A DNA stretch of 64,000 bases from Clavibacter sepedonicus. GTDB lineage: Bacteria > Actinomycetota > Actinomycetes > Actinomycetales > Microbacteriaceae. The notes beneath the pieces were generated by a model, which made no database searches, was not told the DNA's origin, and worked only from the letters and a program-made list of their open reading frames with translations. Below are positions 17,256 through 25,992 of this stretch, in pieces. The stretch lies in contig NC_010407.1 in assembly GCF_000069225.1 (NCBI RefSeq), positions 3,194,646-3,258,645 of the forward strand. Reading direction: 5' to 3'. Numbering within the stretch: the first letter of the stretch is position 1; the number at the start of each line of letters is the position of its first letter. A program made the translations under genes and the position numbers.

Positions 17256-18312
17256 GTCGGGACGCCTCGCGGATCAGCAGCGCGATCAGGTAGGCGCCGC
17301 CGACGACGACCGTGACGATGCCCACGGGCACCGTCCCCGGCAGCGCGTGCTGGGCGGCGAAGTCCGCGGCGAGCAGCAGCAGGCCGCCCGTGAGCGCGGC
17401 CGGCACGAGCGGCAGGCCGGCGCTCCGCGTGAGGCGGCGGGCGATCTGCGGGGCCGCGAGCGCGACGAACGCGATCGGCCCGGACGCGGCCGTCACGACC
17501 GCGGTGAGCGCGACGCCGAGGATCAGCAGCGCGAGCCGCGTGGGCTCGGCCCGCACGCCGTGGGCGCGCGCGGCGTCGTCGCCGAGCTCGAGCTGCCGCA
17601 GCGGCGCGGAGAGCAGCAGGATCGCGGGCGCCAGCACGAGGAGGGCGACGAACGCCGGCAGCGCGCGGTCCCAGCCGACGAGCGCGAGGGATCCGGCGCC
17701 CCAGATCGACGCGGCCATCGCGACCTCGGTGCCCGCCTTCAGCAGCAGGAACGTGTTGACCCCGTGCAGCACGGCCGTGACGGCGATGCCCGTGATGATC
17801 AGCCGGAACCCCTGCACGCCGCCACGGTACGCGAGCAGGTACACGACGAGCGCCGTGCCGAGCCCGCCCGCGAGCGCCCCGATCGCCGTGGGCAGGAAGG
17901 TCGCGCCCGCCAGCGTCGTCACGATGAGCGCGCCCGTGTAGGCGCCCGTCGAGAAGCCGATGACGTCGGGCGATCCGAGCGGGTTGCGCGTGAGCGACTG
18001 GAACACGGCGCCGGCGACCCCGAGCGCGGCGCCGAACGCGGCGAGCACGCGCGGGAGGCGCCACTCGAGCACGATGGTCGACGCGAACGAGCCGTCGGGG
18101 AGCAGCATCGCGCGGATCACCTCGGGCACCGTCAGCGGGAAGTCGCCGGTGCCGAGCGCCACGAGCGCGAGGGCGAGGATCGCGACGGCGAGCGCCGCGC
18201 CCACGAGCACCTCGCGGCGCTGCAGCCGGATGCCGACGACGGGCAGGCGTACGGTGCCGGGAATGCGCGCGGCGGGGCGGCGGCCGGCGTCGGCGCGGGC
18301 GCGCGCGCTCAC
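17248..18312 (-). CDS. Iron-siderophore ABC transporter permease (FepG type)
   Basis: BtuCD/FecCD-family permease of 354 aa with about nine to ten membrane helices. Diagnostic segments: LEWRLPRVLAAFGAALGVAGAVFQSLTRNPLGSPDVIGFSTGAYTGAL near the N-terminus, GVRAEPTRLALLILGVALTAVVTAASGPIAFVALAAPQIAR, and a C-terminal PVGIVTVVVGGAYLIALLIR. The GTG start overlaps the stop of the first permease gene by 4 bp (GTGA). Forms the heterodimeric pore with the product of 18309-19367. Confidence 0.93.
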   Translation of the reverse strand: MSARARADAGRRPAARIPGTVRLPVVGIRLQRREVLVGAALAVAILALALVALGTGDFPLTVPEVIRAMLLPDGSFASTIVLEWRLPRVLAAFGAALGVAGAVFQSLTRNPLGSPDVIGFSTGAYTGALIVTTLAGATFLPTAIGALAGGLGTALVVYLLAYRGGVQGFRLIITGIAVTAVLHGVNTFLLLKAGTEVAMAASIWGAGSLALVGWDRALPAFVALLVLAPAILLLSAPLRQLELGDDAARAHGVRAEPTRLALLILGVALTAVVTAASGPIAFVALAAPQIARRLTRSAGLPLVPAALTGGLLLLAADFAAQHALPGTVPVGIVTVVVGGAYLIALLIREASRRA

Positions 18313-19367
18313 AGCCCCGCCGCCCTCTGTCGGCGGACGAGGAGGATCAGCACGGGCGCGCCCAGCACGGCCGTCACGATCCCGGCGGGCAGCTCGGCCG
18401 GGCGCAGCACGACGCGGCCCACGATGTCGGCGCCGAGCAGGAGCACGGGCGCGAGCACGATCGTGTACGCGAGGATCCAGCGCTGGTCGGGCCCCACGAT
18501 CCAGCGCGCGATGTGCGGGATCATCAGCCCCACGAACGCGATCGGCCCCGCCATCGCGGTCGCCCCGCCCGCGAGCAGCGTCACGGCCACGACGGCCACG
18601 GCCCGCACGACGACGACGTTCGCGCCGAGCGAGCGCGCGAGGTCGTCGCCGAGCGCGACCGCGTCGAGGCTCCGGGCGATGAGGGCGGCGAGCATCACGC
18701 CCCCCGCGAGGAACGGCGCGACCGGCAGGAGGGCGTCCCAGCCGCGGTCCTGCAGCGAGCCCGACTCCCACGCGCGCATGGCGCTGAAGCCCTGGGGGTC
18801 GGCCAGGAGCATCCCCGAGGTGATGCCCGCGAGCACCGCGCCGAGGGCAACGCCGGCGAGCGTGAGGCGCACGGGATCCCCGCCGCCGCGCCCCGCGGAT
18901 CCGACGACGTAGACCACCACGGCCGCCACGAGTGCCCCCGCGAAGGCGAACCAGATGTAACCGCTCACGGCGGTCACGCCGAGCACGCCCGTCGCGATGG
19001 CGACCGCGAACGCCGAGCCGGCGGTGACGCCGAGGATGCCGGGATCCGCCAGCGGGTTCCGCGTGACGGCCTGGATGAGCGCGCCCGCGACCCCGAGCGC
19101 GAGCCCCGCGGCCAGGCCGACGAGGGTGCGCGGGACGCGGAGGTCGAGGATCACGACGAGCTCGGCCGGATCGCGCGGCCGCCCGGCGAGCGCGTCGACG
19201 ACGGCGCCGAGCGGGATGTCGCGCGACCCCACGGCGACGCTCGCCAGGCACGCGAGCACGAGCACCCCGAGCGCGAGCAGCAGGCCCGCCGAGCGCGTGA
19301 GTCCGCTCCGCGCCCGGCCCTCGGGGGCGTCGGGGGCGGAGGCGCGCGCGAGGACCCGGAGCGACAT
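18309..19367 (-). CDS. Iron-siderophore ABC transporter permease (FepD type)
   Basis: FecCD-family permease of 352 aa, paralogous to the next gene in the operon. Motifs: LRVPRTLVGLAAGLALGVAGALIQAVTRNPLADPGILGVTAGSAFAV, AGPIAFVGLMIPHIARWIVG (the coupling-helix region) and ELPAGIVTAVLGAPVLILLVRR. First gene of the minus-strand operon; its start lies 102 bp from the divergent substrate-binding-protein gene, with a DtxR/IdeR-type box between them. Confidence 0.94.
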   Translation of the reverse strand: MSLRVLARASAPDAPEGRARSGLTRSAGLLLALGVLVLACLASVAVGSRDIPLGAVVDALAGRPRDPAELVVILDLRVPRTLVGLAAGLALGVAGALIQAVTRNPLADPGILGVTAGSAFAVAIATGVLGVTAVSGYIWFAFAGALVAAVVVYVVGSAGRGGGDPVRLTLAGVALGAVLAGITSGMLLADPQGFSAMRAWESGSLQDRGWDALLPVAPFLAGGVMLAALIARSLDAVALGDDLARSLGANVVVVRAVAVVAVTLLAGGATAMAGPIAFVGLMIPHIARWIVGPDQRWILAYTIVLAPVLLLGADIVGRVVLRPAELPAGIVTAVLGAPVLILLVRRQRAAGL

Positions 19368-19390
19368 GGCCCCGTCAGCCTACCGTGCCG

Positions 19391-19409
19391 TTAGGTTAGG
19401 CTCCCCTTG
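19391..19409. promoter_or_regulatory. DtxR/IdeR-type iron-responsive operator
   Basis: TTAGGTTAGGCTCCCCTTG matches 15 of 19 positions of the IdeR/DtxR consensus TTAGGTTAGSCTAACCTAA, with the first 12 bases identical. It lies between two divergent iron-uptake transcription units, so iron-loaded DtxR/IdeR would repress both. Confidence 0.85.
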
Positions 19410-19469
19410 CCTGACGGGATCCACACCGGCCCGTCAGCCCGCACCCGAACACCCGAGAGGCCCCGCAAC

Positions 19470-20474
19470 ATGAGGTTCCCCACCACCGGCTCCGCCCTCG
19501 TCGCGCTCACCGTCGCGACGCTCGCCCTCACCGGATGCACCGCCTCCTCCGACCCCGGCGCCTCCGCCCCGCCCGCGTCCGGATCCGCGACCGGCGCCTT
19601 CCCCTCGACCGTCGACACGAAGTTCGGCGCGGTCACCGTGCCGAGCGAGCCGAAGCGCGTCGTCGCGCTCGGCTGGGGCGACGCGGAGACCGCGCTCGCG
19701 CTCGGCGTGCAGCCCGTCGGCGCGTCCGACTGGCTCGGCTTCGGCGCCGACGCGGACGGCGTCGGCCCGTGGGCGCAGGGCCTCTACACGCAGAAGCCGC
19801 AGATCATTGAGACCCTCGAGCCGTCCTACGAGGCGATCGCGGCGCTCACGCCCGACCTCATCCTCGACACCAAGGGATCCGGCGACCAGGACCGCTACGA
19901 CCGCCTCTCGCAGATCGCCCCCACCATCGGCGTGCCCGAGGGCGCCGACAGCTACCTCACCGACATGGACGACCAGGTCGACATGATCGCCGAGGCGCTC
20001 GGCCGCGAGGACCAGGGCGACGCCCTCCTCGACGCGGTCGACACGCGCTTCGACGCGGTCGCGGCCGCGCACCCGGACTGGAAGGGCAAGACGGCCACCG
20101 CCGCCACCAAGACCAGCGAGGGCTGGGGCGCCTACGCCGAGGGCAGCGAGCGCGTCGCGTTCCTCGAGCGCCTCGGCTTCGAGCAGAGCCCGACCATCGC
20201 GGGGATCCCCGTCAACGCCGGCGGCTTCTCGGTCGACGTCTCCTCCGAGCAGCTCGACCTGCTCGACGCCGACGTGATCGTGGCGTTCCCGATCTTCATC
20301 GACAAGTCCGTCATCACCGACGACCCGCTGTGGCAGGCGATCCCCGCGGTCGCGGCCGGCCACTCCATCGTCCTCGACGGCGACGTCTCGTCGGCCTACT
20401 CGATCGGCACCACGCTCTCCACCGGCTACGCGCTCGACCAGCTCGTGCCGCTGCTGGAGACCGCGACGAGCTGA
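19470..20474 (+). CDS. Iron-siderophore ABC transporter substrate-binding lipoprotein (FepB type)
   Basis: Periplasmic-binding-protein-like lipoprotein, 334 aa, that captures a ferric siderophore outside the membrane. Signal peptide MRFPTTGSALVALTVATLALTGC with lipobox LTGC, a Ser/Ala/Gly linker, then the TroA-like bilobed fold: EPKRVVALGWGDAETALALGVQPVGASDW, LTPDLILDTKGSGDQDRYDRLSQIAPTIG. Class III SBP organisation fits the two permeases encoded divergently. A GAGAGG ribosome-binding site precedes the ATG at 19470. Siderophore specificity unknown. Confidence 0.93.
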   Translation: MRFPTTGSALVALTVATLALTGCTASSDPGASAPPASGSATGAFPSTVDTKFGAVTVPSEPKRVVALGWGDAETALALGVQPVGASDWLGFGADADGVGPWAQGLYTQKPQIIETLEPSYEAIAALTPDLILDTKGSGDQDRYDRLSQIAPTIGVPEGADSYLTDMDDQVDMIAEALGREDQGDALLDAVDTRFDAVAAAHPDWKGKTATAATKTSEGWGAYAEGSERVAFLERLGFEQSPTIAGIPVNAGGFSVDVSSEQLDLLDADVIVAFPIFIDKSVITDDPLWQAIPAVAAGHSIVLDGDVSSAYSIGTTLSTGYALDQLVPLLETATS

Positions 20475-21160
20475 TCCGGATCCGCACCCCGAGCACCCGC
20501 ACCGCCCCCGTCCCCGCCGCCGCCGGCGTCGCCTGGATCGCCGCCGCCGTCGTCTACGTCGGCACCGAGGCGATCGCCGCGTCCGCCTTCCCCGGTTACA
20601 GCTACTCCGCCAACTACATCAGCGACCTCGGCGTTCCGGACGTCGCCGTGTTCCAGGGCCGCGCCATCGACTCGCCGCTGCACGCGGTGATGAACGCCGG
20701 CTTCATCCTGCAGGGCGTGCTCTACCTGCTCGCCGCCGTCATCGCGACCCGGGCCCTCCGCGCCGGCCCCCGCCGGACGTTCCTCGCCCTCGCCGCGGTG
20801 CACGCCGTCGGGATCACGGTGGTCGGCCTCGTCCACGGCAGCGCCTCGAGCGCGGCGAGCGGCATCGGCTGGATGCACGTGGTCGGGGCGGGGCTCGCGA
20901 TCATCGCGGGCAACGCGGCCTCGATCGTCGCGGGTCTCGGATCCGGCCGCGTCGGCGCCGCGCGCGTCTTCCGCATCGCGAGCGTCGCGCTGGGCGTCGT
21001 CGGCCTCATCGCGGTCGCGCTGCTCGAGGTGCTCGGCGGGTCGGACATCGACGGGATCTGGGAGCGCGGATCCGTCTACACGGTCACCGCGTGGGAGCTG
21101 ATGACGGGCATCGCCGTGCTCGTCGCCGCCCGCCGCCGCCGCGGGAGCACGCGCGACTGA
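20471..21160 (+). CDS. DUF998 family membrane protein, start codon unclear
   Basis: Six-helix DUF998 protein, about 229 aa. Recognisable segments: VAWIAAAVVYVGTEAIAAS, YSYSANYISDLGVPD (the conserved DUF998 ISDLG motif), and several Ala/Val/Ile helices. No ATG, GTG or TTG exists between the upstream stop (20474) and deep inside the domain. The only candidates are a CTG at 20471 preceded by TGGAGA, which overlaps the upstream stop, or a GTG at 20330 that would overlap the binding-protein gene by 145 bp. I use the CTG. Function unknown. Confidence 0.75.
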   Translation: MIRIRTPSTRTAPVPAAAGVAWIAAAVVYVGTEAIAASAFPGYSYSANYISDLGVPDVAVFQGRAIDSPLHAVMNAGFILQGVLYLLAAVIATRALRAGPRRTFLALAAVHAVGITVVGLVHGSASSAASGIGWMHVVGAGLAIIAGNAASIVAGLGSGRVGAARVFRIASVALGVVGLIAVALLEVLGGSDIDGIWERGSVYTVTAWELMTGIAVLVAARRRRGSTRD

Positions 21161-21188
21161 CCCGCGCCACCCGGTCGGGCAGGAGGGC

Positions 21189-23168
21189 TCAGCGCCGCTC
21201 GGCCGCCTGCAGCGCCTCGAGGTTGCGGTTGTACGCCTCGAGCTCGGCGTCGCCGTCGCGGTCGGCCTTGCGGTCGTACCGGACCGAGTCCCGCTTGTCG
21301 CTCTTGCTCCACATGATCGCCGTGACGATCGCCAGCACCACCGTCGGGATCTCCCCGATGCTCCACGCGATGCCGCCGCCGGCCTGCTGGTCGGCCAGCG
21401 CCGACTCGCCCCACGGCCGCCCCATCGCTCCGAACCAGTCCGCGAGCAGCAGCCCGGTGCCGGTCATGAGCGAGAGGCCGAAGAACGCGTGGAACGCCAT
21501 GGTCGCGAGCAGCAGCAGCAGGCGCATCGGGTAGGCGAGGCGCACCGGCATGGGATCCACGCCGATGAGGTTCTGCGTGAAGAGGTACCCGACGATGAGG
21601 AAGTGCACGATCATCCACTGGTGCCCGATGTGGTCGGTCGTGGCCCAGCTGAACAGCGGCGAGTAGTAGAAGACGAGGAGCGAGCCGGCGAAGAGCACGG
21701 CAGCCACGACCGGGTGGCCCACGAACGACGCGAACTTCGAGTGCATGGCCATGAGGATCCACTCGCGGCCGCCGCGGCTGCCGTCCTGCCGCTTGCGGAT
21801 GGCGCGCATCGCGAGCGTGACGGGGGCGCCCGGCACCAGCAGCAGCGGGATGACCATGGCGAGCACCATGTGCGCCAGCATGTGCGAGCTGAAGAGGTAC
21901 TTCTGGTAGACGTTCACGCCGCCGTTGGTGATGTAGAAGAGGCCGATCATGCCCGCGACCCAGAGGATCGTGCGGTGCAGGGGCCACGCGTCGCCGCGCG
22001 TGCGGAGGCGGTGCACGCCGGCGAGGTAGAAGAAGATCCCGAAGGCGCACAGCAGGATCCAGAGCAGGTCGAAGTTCCACTCGGTGAGGTAGCGCATGGG
22101 CGTCAGCTCGGGCGGCAGCGGCTCGCCGGTGAGGATCTGCGCGGGCGTCGGATCCGGAAGCTGCGTCGCGACGACCTGGCTCACGGGCGGCGCCGTGCGG
22201 GCGAGAGCCGCGGCGACCCCGGACGCGACGCCCATGAACGCGAGCTCGGCGGTGACGAGCCACCAGAACGGCCCGCGCGCCGCGGATCCGCGCTCCTCGA
22301 GCCGGCCGATGAGCACCCGCCGGTACGCGGCGCCGAAGAGCCCCAGCGCGAGGAGCGCCGCCACCTTGATCAGCACGAGCAGCCCGTACGCGGTCAGCAG
22401 CCGGTCGAGCGAGCCTACGCGGATCTCGGCGCTCACGTACCCGGAGGCCGCGACGACCACGAAGCACACGAGCGCCACGGCGGAGTAGCGGCGCAGCACC
22501 GGCACGAGCCGGTCGCCGTCGAGCTTCGACCGCAGCAGCGCCAGCGTGACCAGGCCACCCAGCCAGATCGCGGCGAAGACGAGGTGCAGGCCGAGCGCGT
22601 TGACCGCGGCGTCGTGCCCCTCGGTGCCGCCCGCGTGGCCCTGCTGCGCCATCGGCACGAGACCGCCCACGGCGATGACGAGCACGAACGCGATGGCCGT
22701 GTGGTTGCGGACCGCGAAGCACAGCACCGTGACGGTCGCCGCGATCAGAGTGGTCGCGAGCCAGGCCTGGCCCACGGAGATCTGCGTCAGCACCAGGCCG
22801 AGGCTCGTGCCGAACTCCGCGCTGAACGAGAACGCGGTGCCCGAGACGCTGAGGAAGGTGAAGAAGGCGGTGATCGCGGAGGCGACCGTCCAGAGGGCGG
22901 CGCCCGCGGCCGCGATGTCGAGCGCGCGGCCGTACTCGGGGCGCTGGCGCGACAGGGCGAAGGCCGCGAGCAGCAGCGCGCCGATGGCCGTCGCCGCGGA
23001 GATGTTCACCATCATCTTCGCCGCGGGCAGCCCGTAGCGGACCACGGGCCCGGCGTCCTCGAGGAGCTGCGGGGCGGCACCCCCGCCGATGGCGAGGGCG
23101 GCCAGCAGGGAGAGGAACGCGACGATGAGGAGGGCGGCGGGCCCCGCGACGCGGAGGAGTCTGGGCAT
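21189..23168 (-). CDS. CopD-CtaG fusion: copper resistance / cytochrome c oxidase assembly membrane protein
   Basis: A 659-aa polytopic protein with two fused domains. Residues about 1-330 form a CopD-like copper-import/resistance domain (helices around QGHAGGTEGHDAAVNALGLHLVFAAIWLGGLVTLALL). About 350-640 form a CtaG_Cox11-type caa3 assembly domain (WNFDLLWILLCAFGIFFYLAGVHRL, FSSHMLAHMVLAMVIPLLLVPGAP, DHIGHQWMIVHFLIVGYLF, MAFHAFFGLSLM) with conserved histidines. Expected role: copper delivery to the heme-copper oxidase or copper homeostasis. Stands alone, with only a terminator between it and HU. Confidence 0.92.
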   Translation of the reverse strand: MPRLLRVAGPAALLIVAFLSLLAALAIGGGAAPQLLEDAGPVVRYGLPAAKMMVNISAATAIGALLLAAFALSRQRPEYGRALDIAAAGAALWTVASAITAFFTFLSVSGTAFSFSAEFGTSLGLVLTQISVGQAWLATTLIAATVTVLCFAVRNHTAIAFVLVIAVGGLVPMAQQGHAGGTEGHDAAVNALGLHLVFAAIWLGGLVTLALLRSKLDGDRLVPVLRRYSAVALVCFVVVAASGYVSAEIRVGSLDRLLTAYGLLVLIKVAALLALGLFGAAYRRVLIGRLEERGSAARGPFWWLVTAELAFMGVASGVAAALARTAPPVSQVVATQLPDPTPAQILTGEPLPPELTPMRYLTEWNFDLLWILLCAFGIFFYLAGVHRLRTRGDAWPLHRTILWVAGMIGLFYITNGGVNVYQKYLFSSHMLAHMVLAMVIPLLLVPGAPVTLAMRAIRKRQDGSRGGREWILMAMHSKFASFVGHPVVAAVLFAGSLLVFYYSPLFSWATTDHIGHQWMIVHFLIVGYLFTQNLIGVDPMPVRLAYPMRLLLLLATMAFHAFFGLSLMTGTGLLLADWFGAMGRPWGESALADQQAGGGIAWSIGEIPTVVLAIVTAIMWSKSDKRDSVRYDRKADRDGDAELEAYNRNLEALQAAERR

Positions 23169-23247
23169 GAGGGGATCAGCCTAACTCGCCCGTCCTGACG
23201 GGCGGCTGGCGGCCGTCGGCACCCGCGCGACCGGCCGGGAACGCGAC

Positions 23248-23281
23248 AGCGGGGGCGTCGACCGGAGTCGACGCCCCCGCT
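23248..23281. terminator. Terminator hairpin downstream of the HU gene
   Basis: Perfect 15-bp stem AGCGGGGGCGTCGAC / GTCGACGCCCCCGCT with a 4-nt CGGA loop, just 3' of the HU stop codon. No U tract. Confidence 0.8.
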
Positions 23282-23300
23282 GGGCGTGTGGTGAGGAGGA

Positions 23301-23588
23301 CTACTTGACGGCGGCCTTGAGCTTGCTGCCGGCGGAGACCTTGACGCCCTTGGACGCCTTGATCTCGAGGGGCTCGCCCGTCTGCGGGTTGCGGCCGGTG
23401 CGCGCGGCGCGAGCCGTCTGCTCGAACGCGACCCAGCCCGGGATCGTGACCTTCACGCCGTCGGCGACGTTGGTCGCGACGGTCGAGAAGAGCGCGTCCA
23501 GGACGCCGTTGACGGCGGCCTGGCTCTGGCCCGACTCCGCGGCGACGGCGGCAACGAGCTCGGTGCGGTTGAGTGACTTGTCAGCCAT
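23301..23588 (-). CDS. hup: HU family DNA-binding protein
   Basis: Nucleoid-associated HU of 95 aa, the short bacterial type. N-terminal dimerisation helices (LNRTELVAAVAAESGQSQAAVNGVLDALFSTVA), the beta-arm with GRNPQTGEPLEIKASKGVKVSAGSKLK, and no long Lys/Ala-rich tail as seen in mycobacterial HupB. GAGGA precedes the ATG. Monocistronic with a strong terminator. Its position beside the ribosomal-protein genes is conserved neighbourhood rather than shared function. Confidence 0.95.
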   Translation of the reverse strand: MADKSLNRTELVAAVAAESGQSQAAVNGVLDALFSTVATNVADGVKVTIPGWVAFEQTARAARTGRNPQTGEPLEIKASKGVKVSAGSKLKAAVK

Positions 23589-23719
23589 GGGTGTCCTCCT
23601 CGGACCTGGTGCCGTTCTTCACGAGCGGCCGTGTGGTGGATGGGGTCTGTCTACGTCAGCGGACCGTGCGAGCCGAAGAGGCCATCAGCGGTCCGTTCGG
23701 CCGTACGGCCGCTTGGAAC

Positions 23720-24025
23720 CTACCAGCTGGACTTCGTGATGCCCGGAAGCTCGCCGCGGTGGGCCATGTCACGGAAGCGCACGCGCGAGATGCCGAACTT
23801 CGACAGGTTGCCGCGGGGGCGTCCGTCGATGCCGTCGCGGTTGCGGACGCGGATGGGCGAGGCGTCGCGCGGGAGGCGCTGGATGCCGGCGCGGGCGGCC
23901 TCGCGGCTCTCGTCGGTGCCGTTCGGGTCCACGAGGGCCTTCTTCAGCTCGAGGCGCTTCGCGGCGTACCGCTCGACGATGACCTTGCGCTGCTCGTTGC
24001 GGGCGATCTTGCTCTTCTTGGCCAT
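23720..24025 (-). CDS. rpsN: 30S ribosomal protein S14 (zinc-independent type)
   Basis: S14 of 101 aa, the long form without the CxxC zinc ribbon. Ends with the S14 signature [34 protein letters not shown]. No cysteine at all. Third gene of rpmB-rpmG-rpsN. In actinobacteria the Cys-free paralogues of these three proteins are frequently Zur-controlled and replace zinc-containing ones during zinc limitation. Here the cluster sits next to zur-znuBCA, which fits, though it may be the only copy in this genome. Confidence 0.95.
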   Translation of the reverse strand: MAKKSKIARNEQRKVIVERYAAKRLELKKALVDPNGTDESREAARAGIQRLPRDASPIRVRNRDGIDGRPRGNLSKFGISRVRFRDMAHRGELPGITKSSW

Positions 24026-24027
24026 GG

Positions 24028-24195
24028 TTAGCGCTCCTCGCGGAAGTCGACGTGCGTGCGGACGACCGGGTCGTACTTCTTCAGCACGAGGCGGTCGGGG
24101 TTGTTGCGGCGGTTCTTGCGGGTCACGTACGTGTACCCGGTGCCGGCCGTCGAGCGGAGCTTGATGATCGGACGGACGTCCTGCTGCTTGGCCAT
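24028..24195 (-). CDS. rpmG: 50S ribosomal protein L33 (zinc-independent type)
   Basis: L33 of 55 aa with the typical [33 protein letters not shown] core and no cysteine (a C-minus paralogue). Its ATG overlaps the rpmB stop by one base (TAATG), and two bases separate its stop from the rpsN start, so the three are co-translated. Confidence 0.95.
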   Translation of the reverse strand: MAKQQDVRPIIKLRSTAGTGYTYVTRKNRRNNPDRLVLKKYDPVVRTHVDFREER

Positions 24196-24431
24196 TAGAT
24201 CTTCACCCCACGAGCGAGGATGTCCTTGACGACGGACTCGATGCCGCGGGCGTCGATGACCTTGATGCCCTTCGCGGAGAGCGTGAGCTTGACGTTGCGA
24301 CGCAGCGAGGGGACGTAGTACGTCTTCTTCTGCACGTTCGGGTCGAAGCGGCGCTTGGTGCGCCGGTGCGAGTGCGAGATGTTGTGTCCGAAGCCGGGGA
24401 CGGCGCCGGTCACCTGGCAGGTTGCTGCCAT
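24195..24431 (-). CDS. rpmB: 50S ribosomal protein L28 (zinc-independent type)
   Basis: L28 of 78 aa ([30 protein letters not shown], then [11 protein letters not shown]). It has a single cysteine and lacks the CxxC pairs of zinc-binding L28. First gene of the rpmB-rpmG-rpsN operon, with a strong GGAGGA Shine-Dalgarno and a hairpin in its leader. Confidence 0.95.
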   Translation of the reverse strand: MAATCQVTGAVPGFGHNISHSHRRTKRRFDPNVQKKTYYVPSLRRNVKLTLSAKGIKVIDARGIESVVKDILARGVKI

Positions 24432-24450
24432 GGTTTCCTCCGTAGGTACC

Positions 24451-24470
24451 GTAGGGCGAGACCGCCCTAC
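24451..24470 (-). promoter_or_regulatory. Hairpin in the rpmB leader
   Basis: GTAGGGCG (24451-24458) pairs with CGCCCTAC (24463-24470) around a 4-nt loop, about 10 nt before the rpmB ribosome-binding site. Directly upstream is a small AT-rich palindrome CAAGATTTCTTG (24472-24483), notable in this GC-rich sequence. Possible ribosomal-protein autoregulation or operator; not assigned. Confidence 0.45.
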
Positions 24471-24625
24471 CCAAGATTTCTTGTCGGCACGCCCGTCCCC
24501 GGTTCTCGAGAGAAGGGGATCCGCCCCTCGGGAGGGGCAGCGGGCGCACATGCGAGCGGATGAGCCGCTCGGCAAAGGTCGAGATTACGCGACGACACGC
24601 CCGGACGCAAGCCGGGGGCCCGGGA

Positions 24626-25069
24626 TCATGCGGATGCGGGGGCCTCGGCGACGCCGGCCGTCGGCCCGTCCGCCGCCTCGGCAGCGCGGCGCGTGCACTC
24701 GGCGCAGAGCCCGAAGACGTCGACCACGTGGCTCGGCGCGGTGAAGCCGTTGCGCGCCGCGACGTCGTGCGCCCACGACTCGACCTCGTCGGCCGCGATC
24801 TCGACGGTCTTGCCGCAGACGCGGCAGATGAGGTGGTGGTGGTGGCCGCCCGATGCGCACGTGCGGTAGAGCGCCTCGCCGTCGGGCGACTGCAGCGAGT
24901 CGGCGTCGCCCTCCGCGGCGAGGTCGCCGAGCGCGCGGTAGACGGTGGCCAGCCCGATCGGGGATCCCGCGTCGTGCAGGCGCGCGTGCAGGCGCTGCGC
25001 GCTCACGAACTCCGTCGATGCGTCGAGCGCCTGCCGGACGGCCTCGCGCTGCCACGTGTTCCGCTTCAT
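24626..25069 (-). CDS. zur: Fur family regulator, probable zinc uptake regulator Zur
   Basis: Fur-family repressor of 147 aa. The winged-helix part ([30 protein letters not shown]...[17 protein letters not shown]) is followed by the regulatory metal site [10 protein letters not shown] and structural zinc cysteines CRVC and CAEC. Being the last gene of an overlapping znuA-znuC-znuB-zur unit argues for Zur rather than Fur. The ATG overlaps the znuB stop by 4 bp. It probably represses its own operon and perhaps the neighbouring Cys-free ribosomal genes when zinc is plentiful. Confidence 0.88.
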   Translation of the reverse strand: MKRNTWQREAVRQALDASTEFVSAQRLHARLHDAGSPIGLATVYRALGDLAAEGDADSLQSPDGEALYRTCASGGHHHHLICRVCGKTVEIAADEVESWAHDVAARNGFTAPSHVVDVFGLCAECTRRAAEAADGPTAGVAEAPASA

Positions 25070-25992
25070 GCCCGTGCCCTCCCGGCGGTCGATCCTCCCC
25101 GCCCCGTCAGGGTACGCGTCCCGCCCGACGTGCCGCTGCGCGCCCGGAGGGCGCCGATGCCGCGGCAGACGAGGTAGATCGTGAACGAGATGGTGGTGAC
25201 GTACGGGCTGATGGGGATGCTGCTGCCGAGCGCGAGCATGATGCCGCCCACGATGCTCGCGAGGGCGAACAGCACGCTGAGCGAGACGACCACGCGCGGC
25301 GTCGAGGAGACGCGCATCGCCGCGGCCGCGGGCGTGACCAGCAGCGAGAGCACGAGCAGCGCGCCGACGATCTGGATGGAGACCGCCGTGCCGAGGCCGA
25401 GCAGGATCATGAAGACGATCGAGAGCATCCGCACCGGGACGCCGCGGGCCGCGGCCACGTCGGGGTCGACGCTCGCGAACATCAGCGGGCGCCACACGAC
25501 GGCGAGGCCGACGATGACGACGGCGCTGATGGCCACGAGGTAGCCGAGCTGCGGGTTGTCGACCGACACGATCTGACCGGTGAGCAGTCCGAACTTGTTG
25601 CTCGCGCGTCCGTCGTAGAGGGCGAGGAAGAGGATCCCGAGGCCCAGGCCGAACGGCATGATCACGGCGATGATCGAGTTGCGGTCCTTCGCCCGCGTGC
25701 CGAGCACGCCGATGGCGATGGCGGCGATCAGCGAGCCCACCAGGGATCCGCCGACCACGTTGACGCCGAGCAGCAGGGCCGCCGCGGCTCCCGCGAACGA
25801 GAGCTCGCTCACGCCGTGCACCGCGAAGGCGAGGTCGCGCGTCATGACGAACACGCCGATGAGGCCGCCCACGACGCCGAGCACGGCGCCCGCGATGATG
25901 CTGTTCCGCAGCAGCGCGACGAGCGCGCCGTAGTCGGAGAAGTCGAACAGGCGCGACCAGACGTCGCCCGCGTCGGCGAGGAGGTGGATCAC
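25066..25992 (-). CDS. znuB: Zinc/manganese ABC transporter permease
   Basis: ABC-3 family metal permease of 308 aa with about eight membrane helices. Family segments: DYGALVALLRNSIIAGAVLGVVGGLIGVFVMTRDLAFAVHGVSELSFAGAAAALL, then ALYDGRASNKFGLLTGQIVSVD. A hydrophilic Arg/Gly-rich tail ends the protein. Start and stop each overlap their neighbours by 4 bp. Zinc is inferred from the linked Zur. Confidence 0.92.
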   Translation of the reverse strand: MIHLLADAGDVWSRLFDFSDYGALVALLRNSIIAGAVLGVVGGLIGVFVMTRDLAFAVHGVSELSFAGAAAALLLGVNVVGGSLVGSLIAAIAIGVLGTRAKDRNSIIAVIMPFGLGLGILFLALYDGRASNKFGLLTGQIVSVDNPQLGYLVAISAVVIVGLAVVWRPLMFASVDPDVAAARGVPVRMLSIVFMILLGLGTAVSIQIVGALLVLSLLVTPAAAAMRVSSTPRVVVSLSVLFALASIVGGIMLALGSSIPISPYVTTISFTIYLVCRGIGALRARSGTSGGTRTLTGRGGSTAGRARA

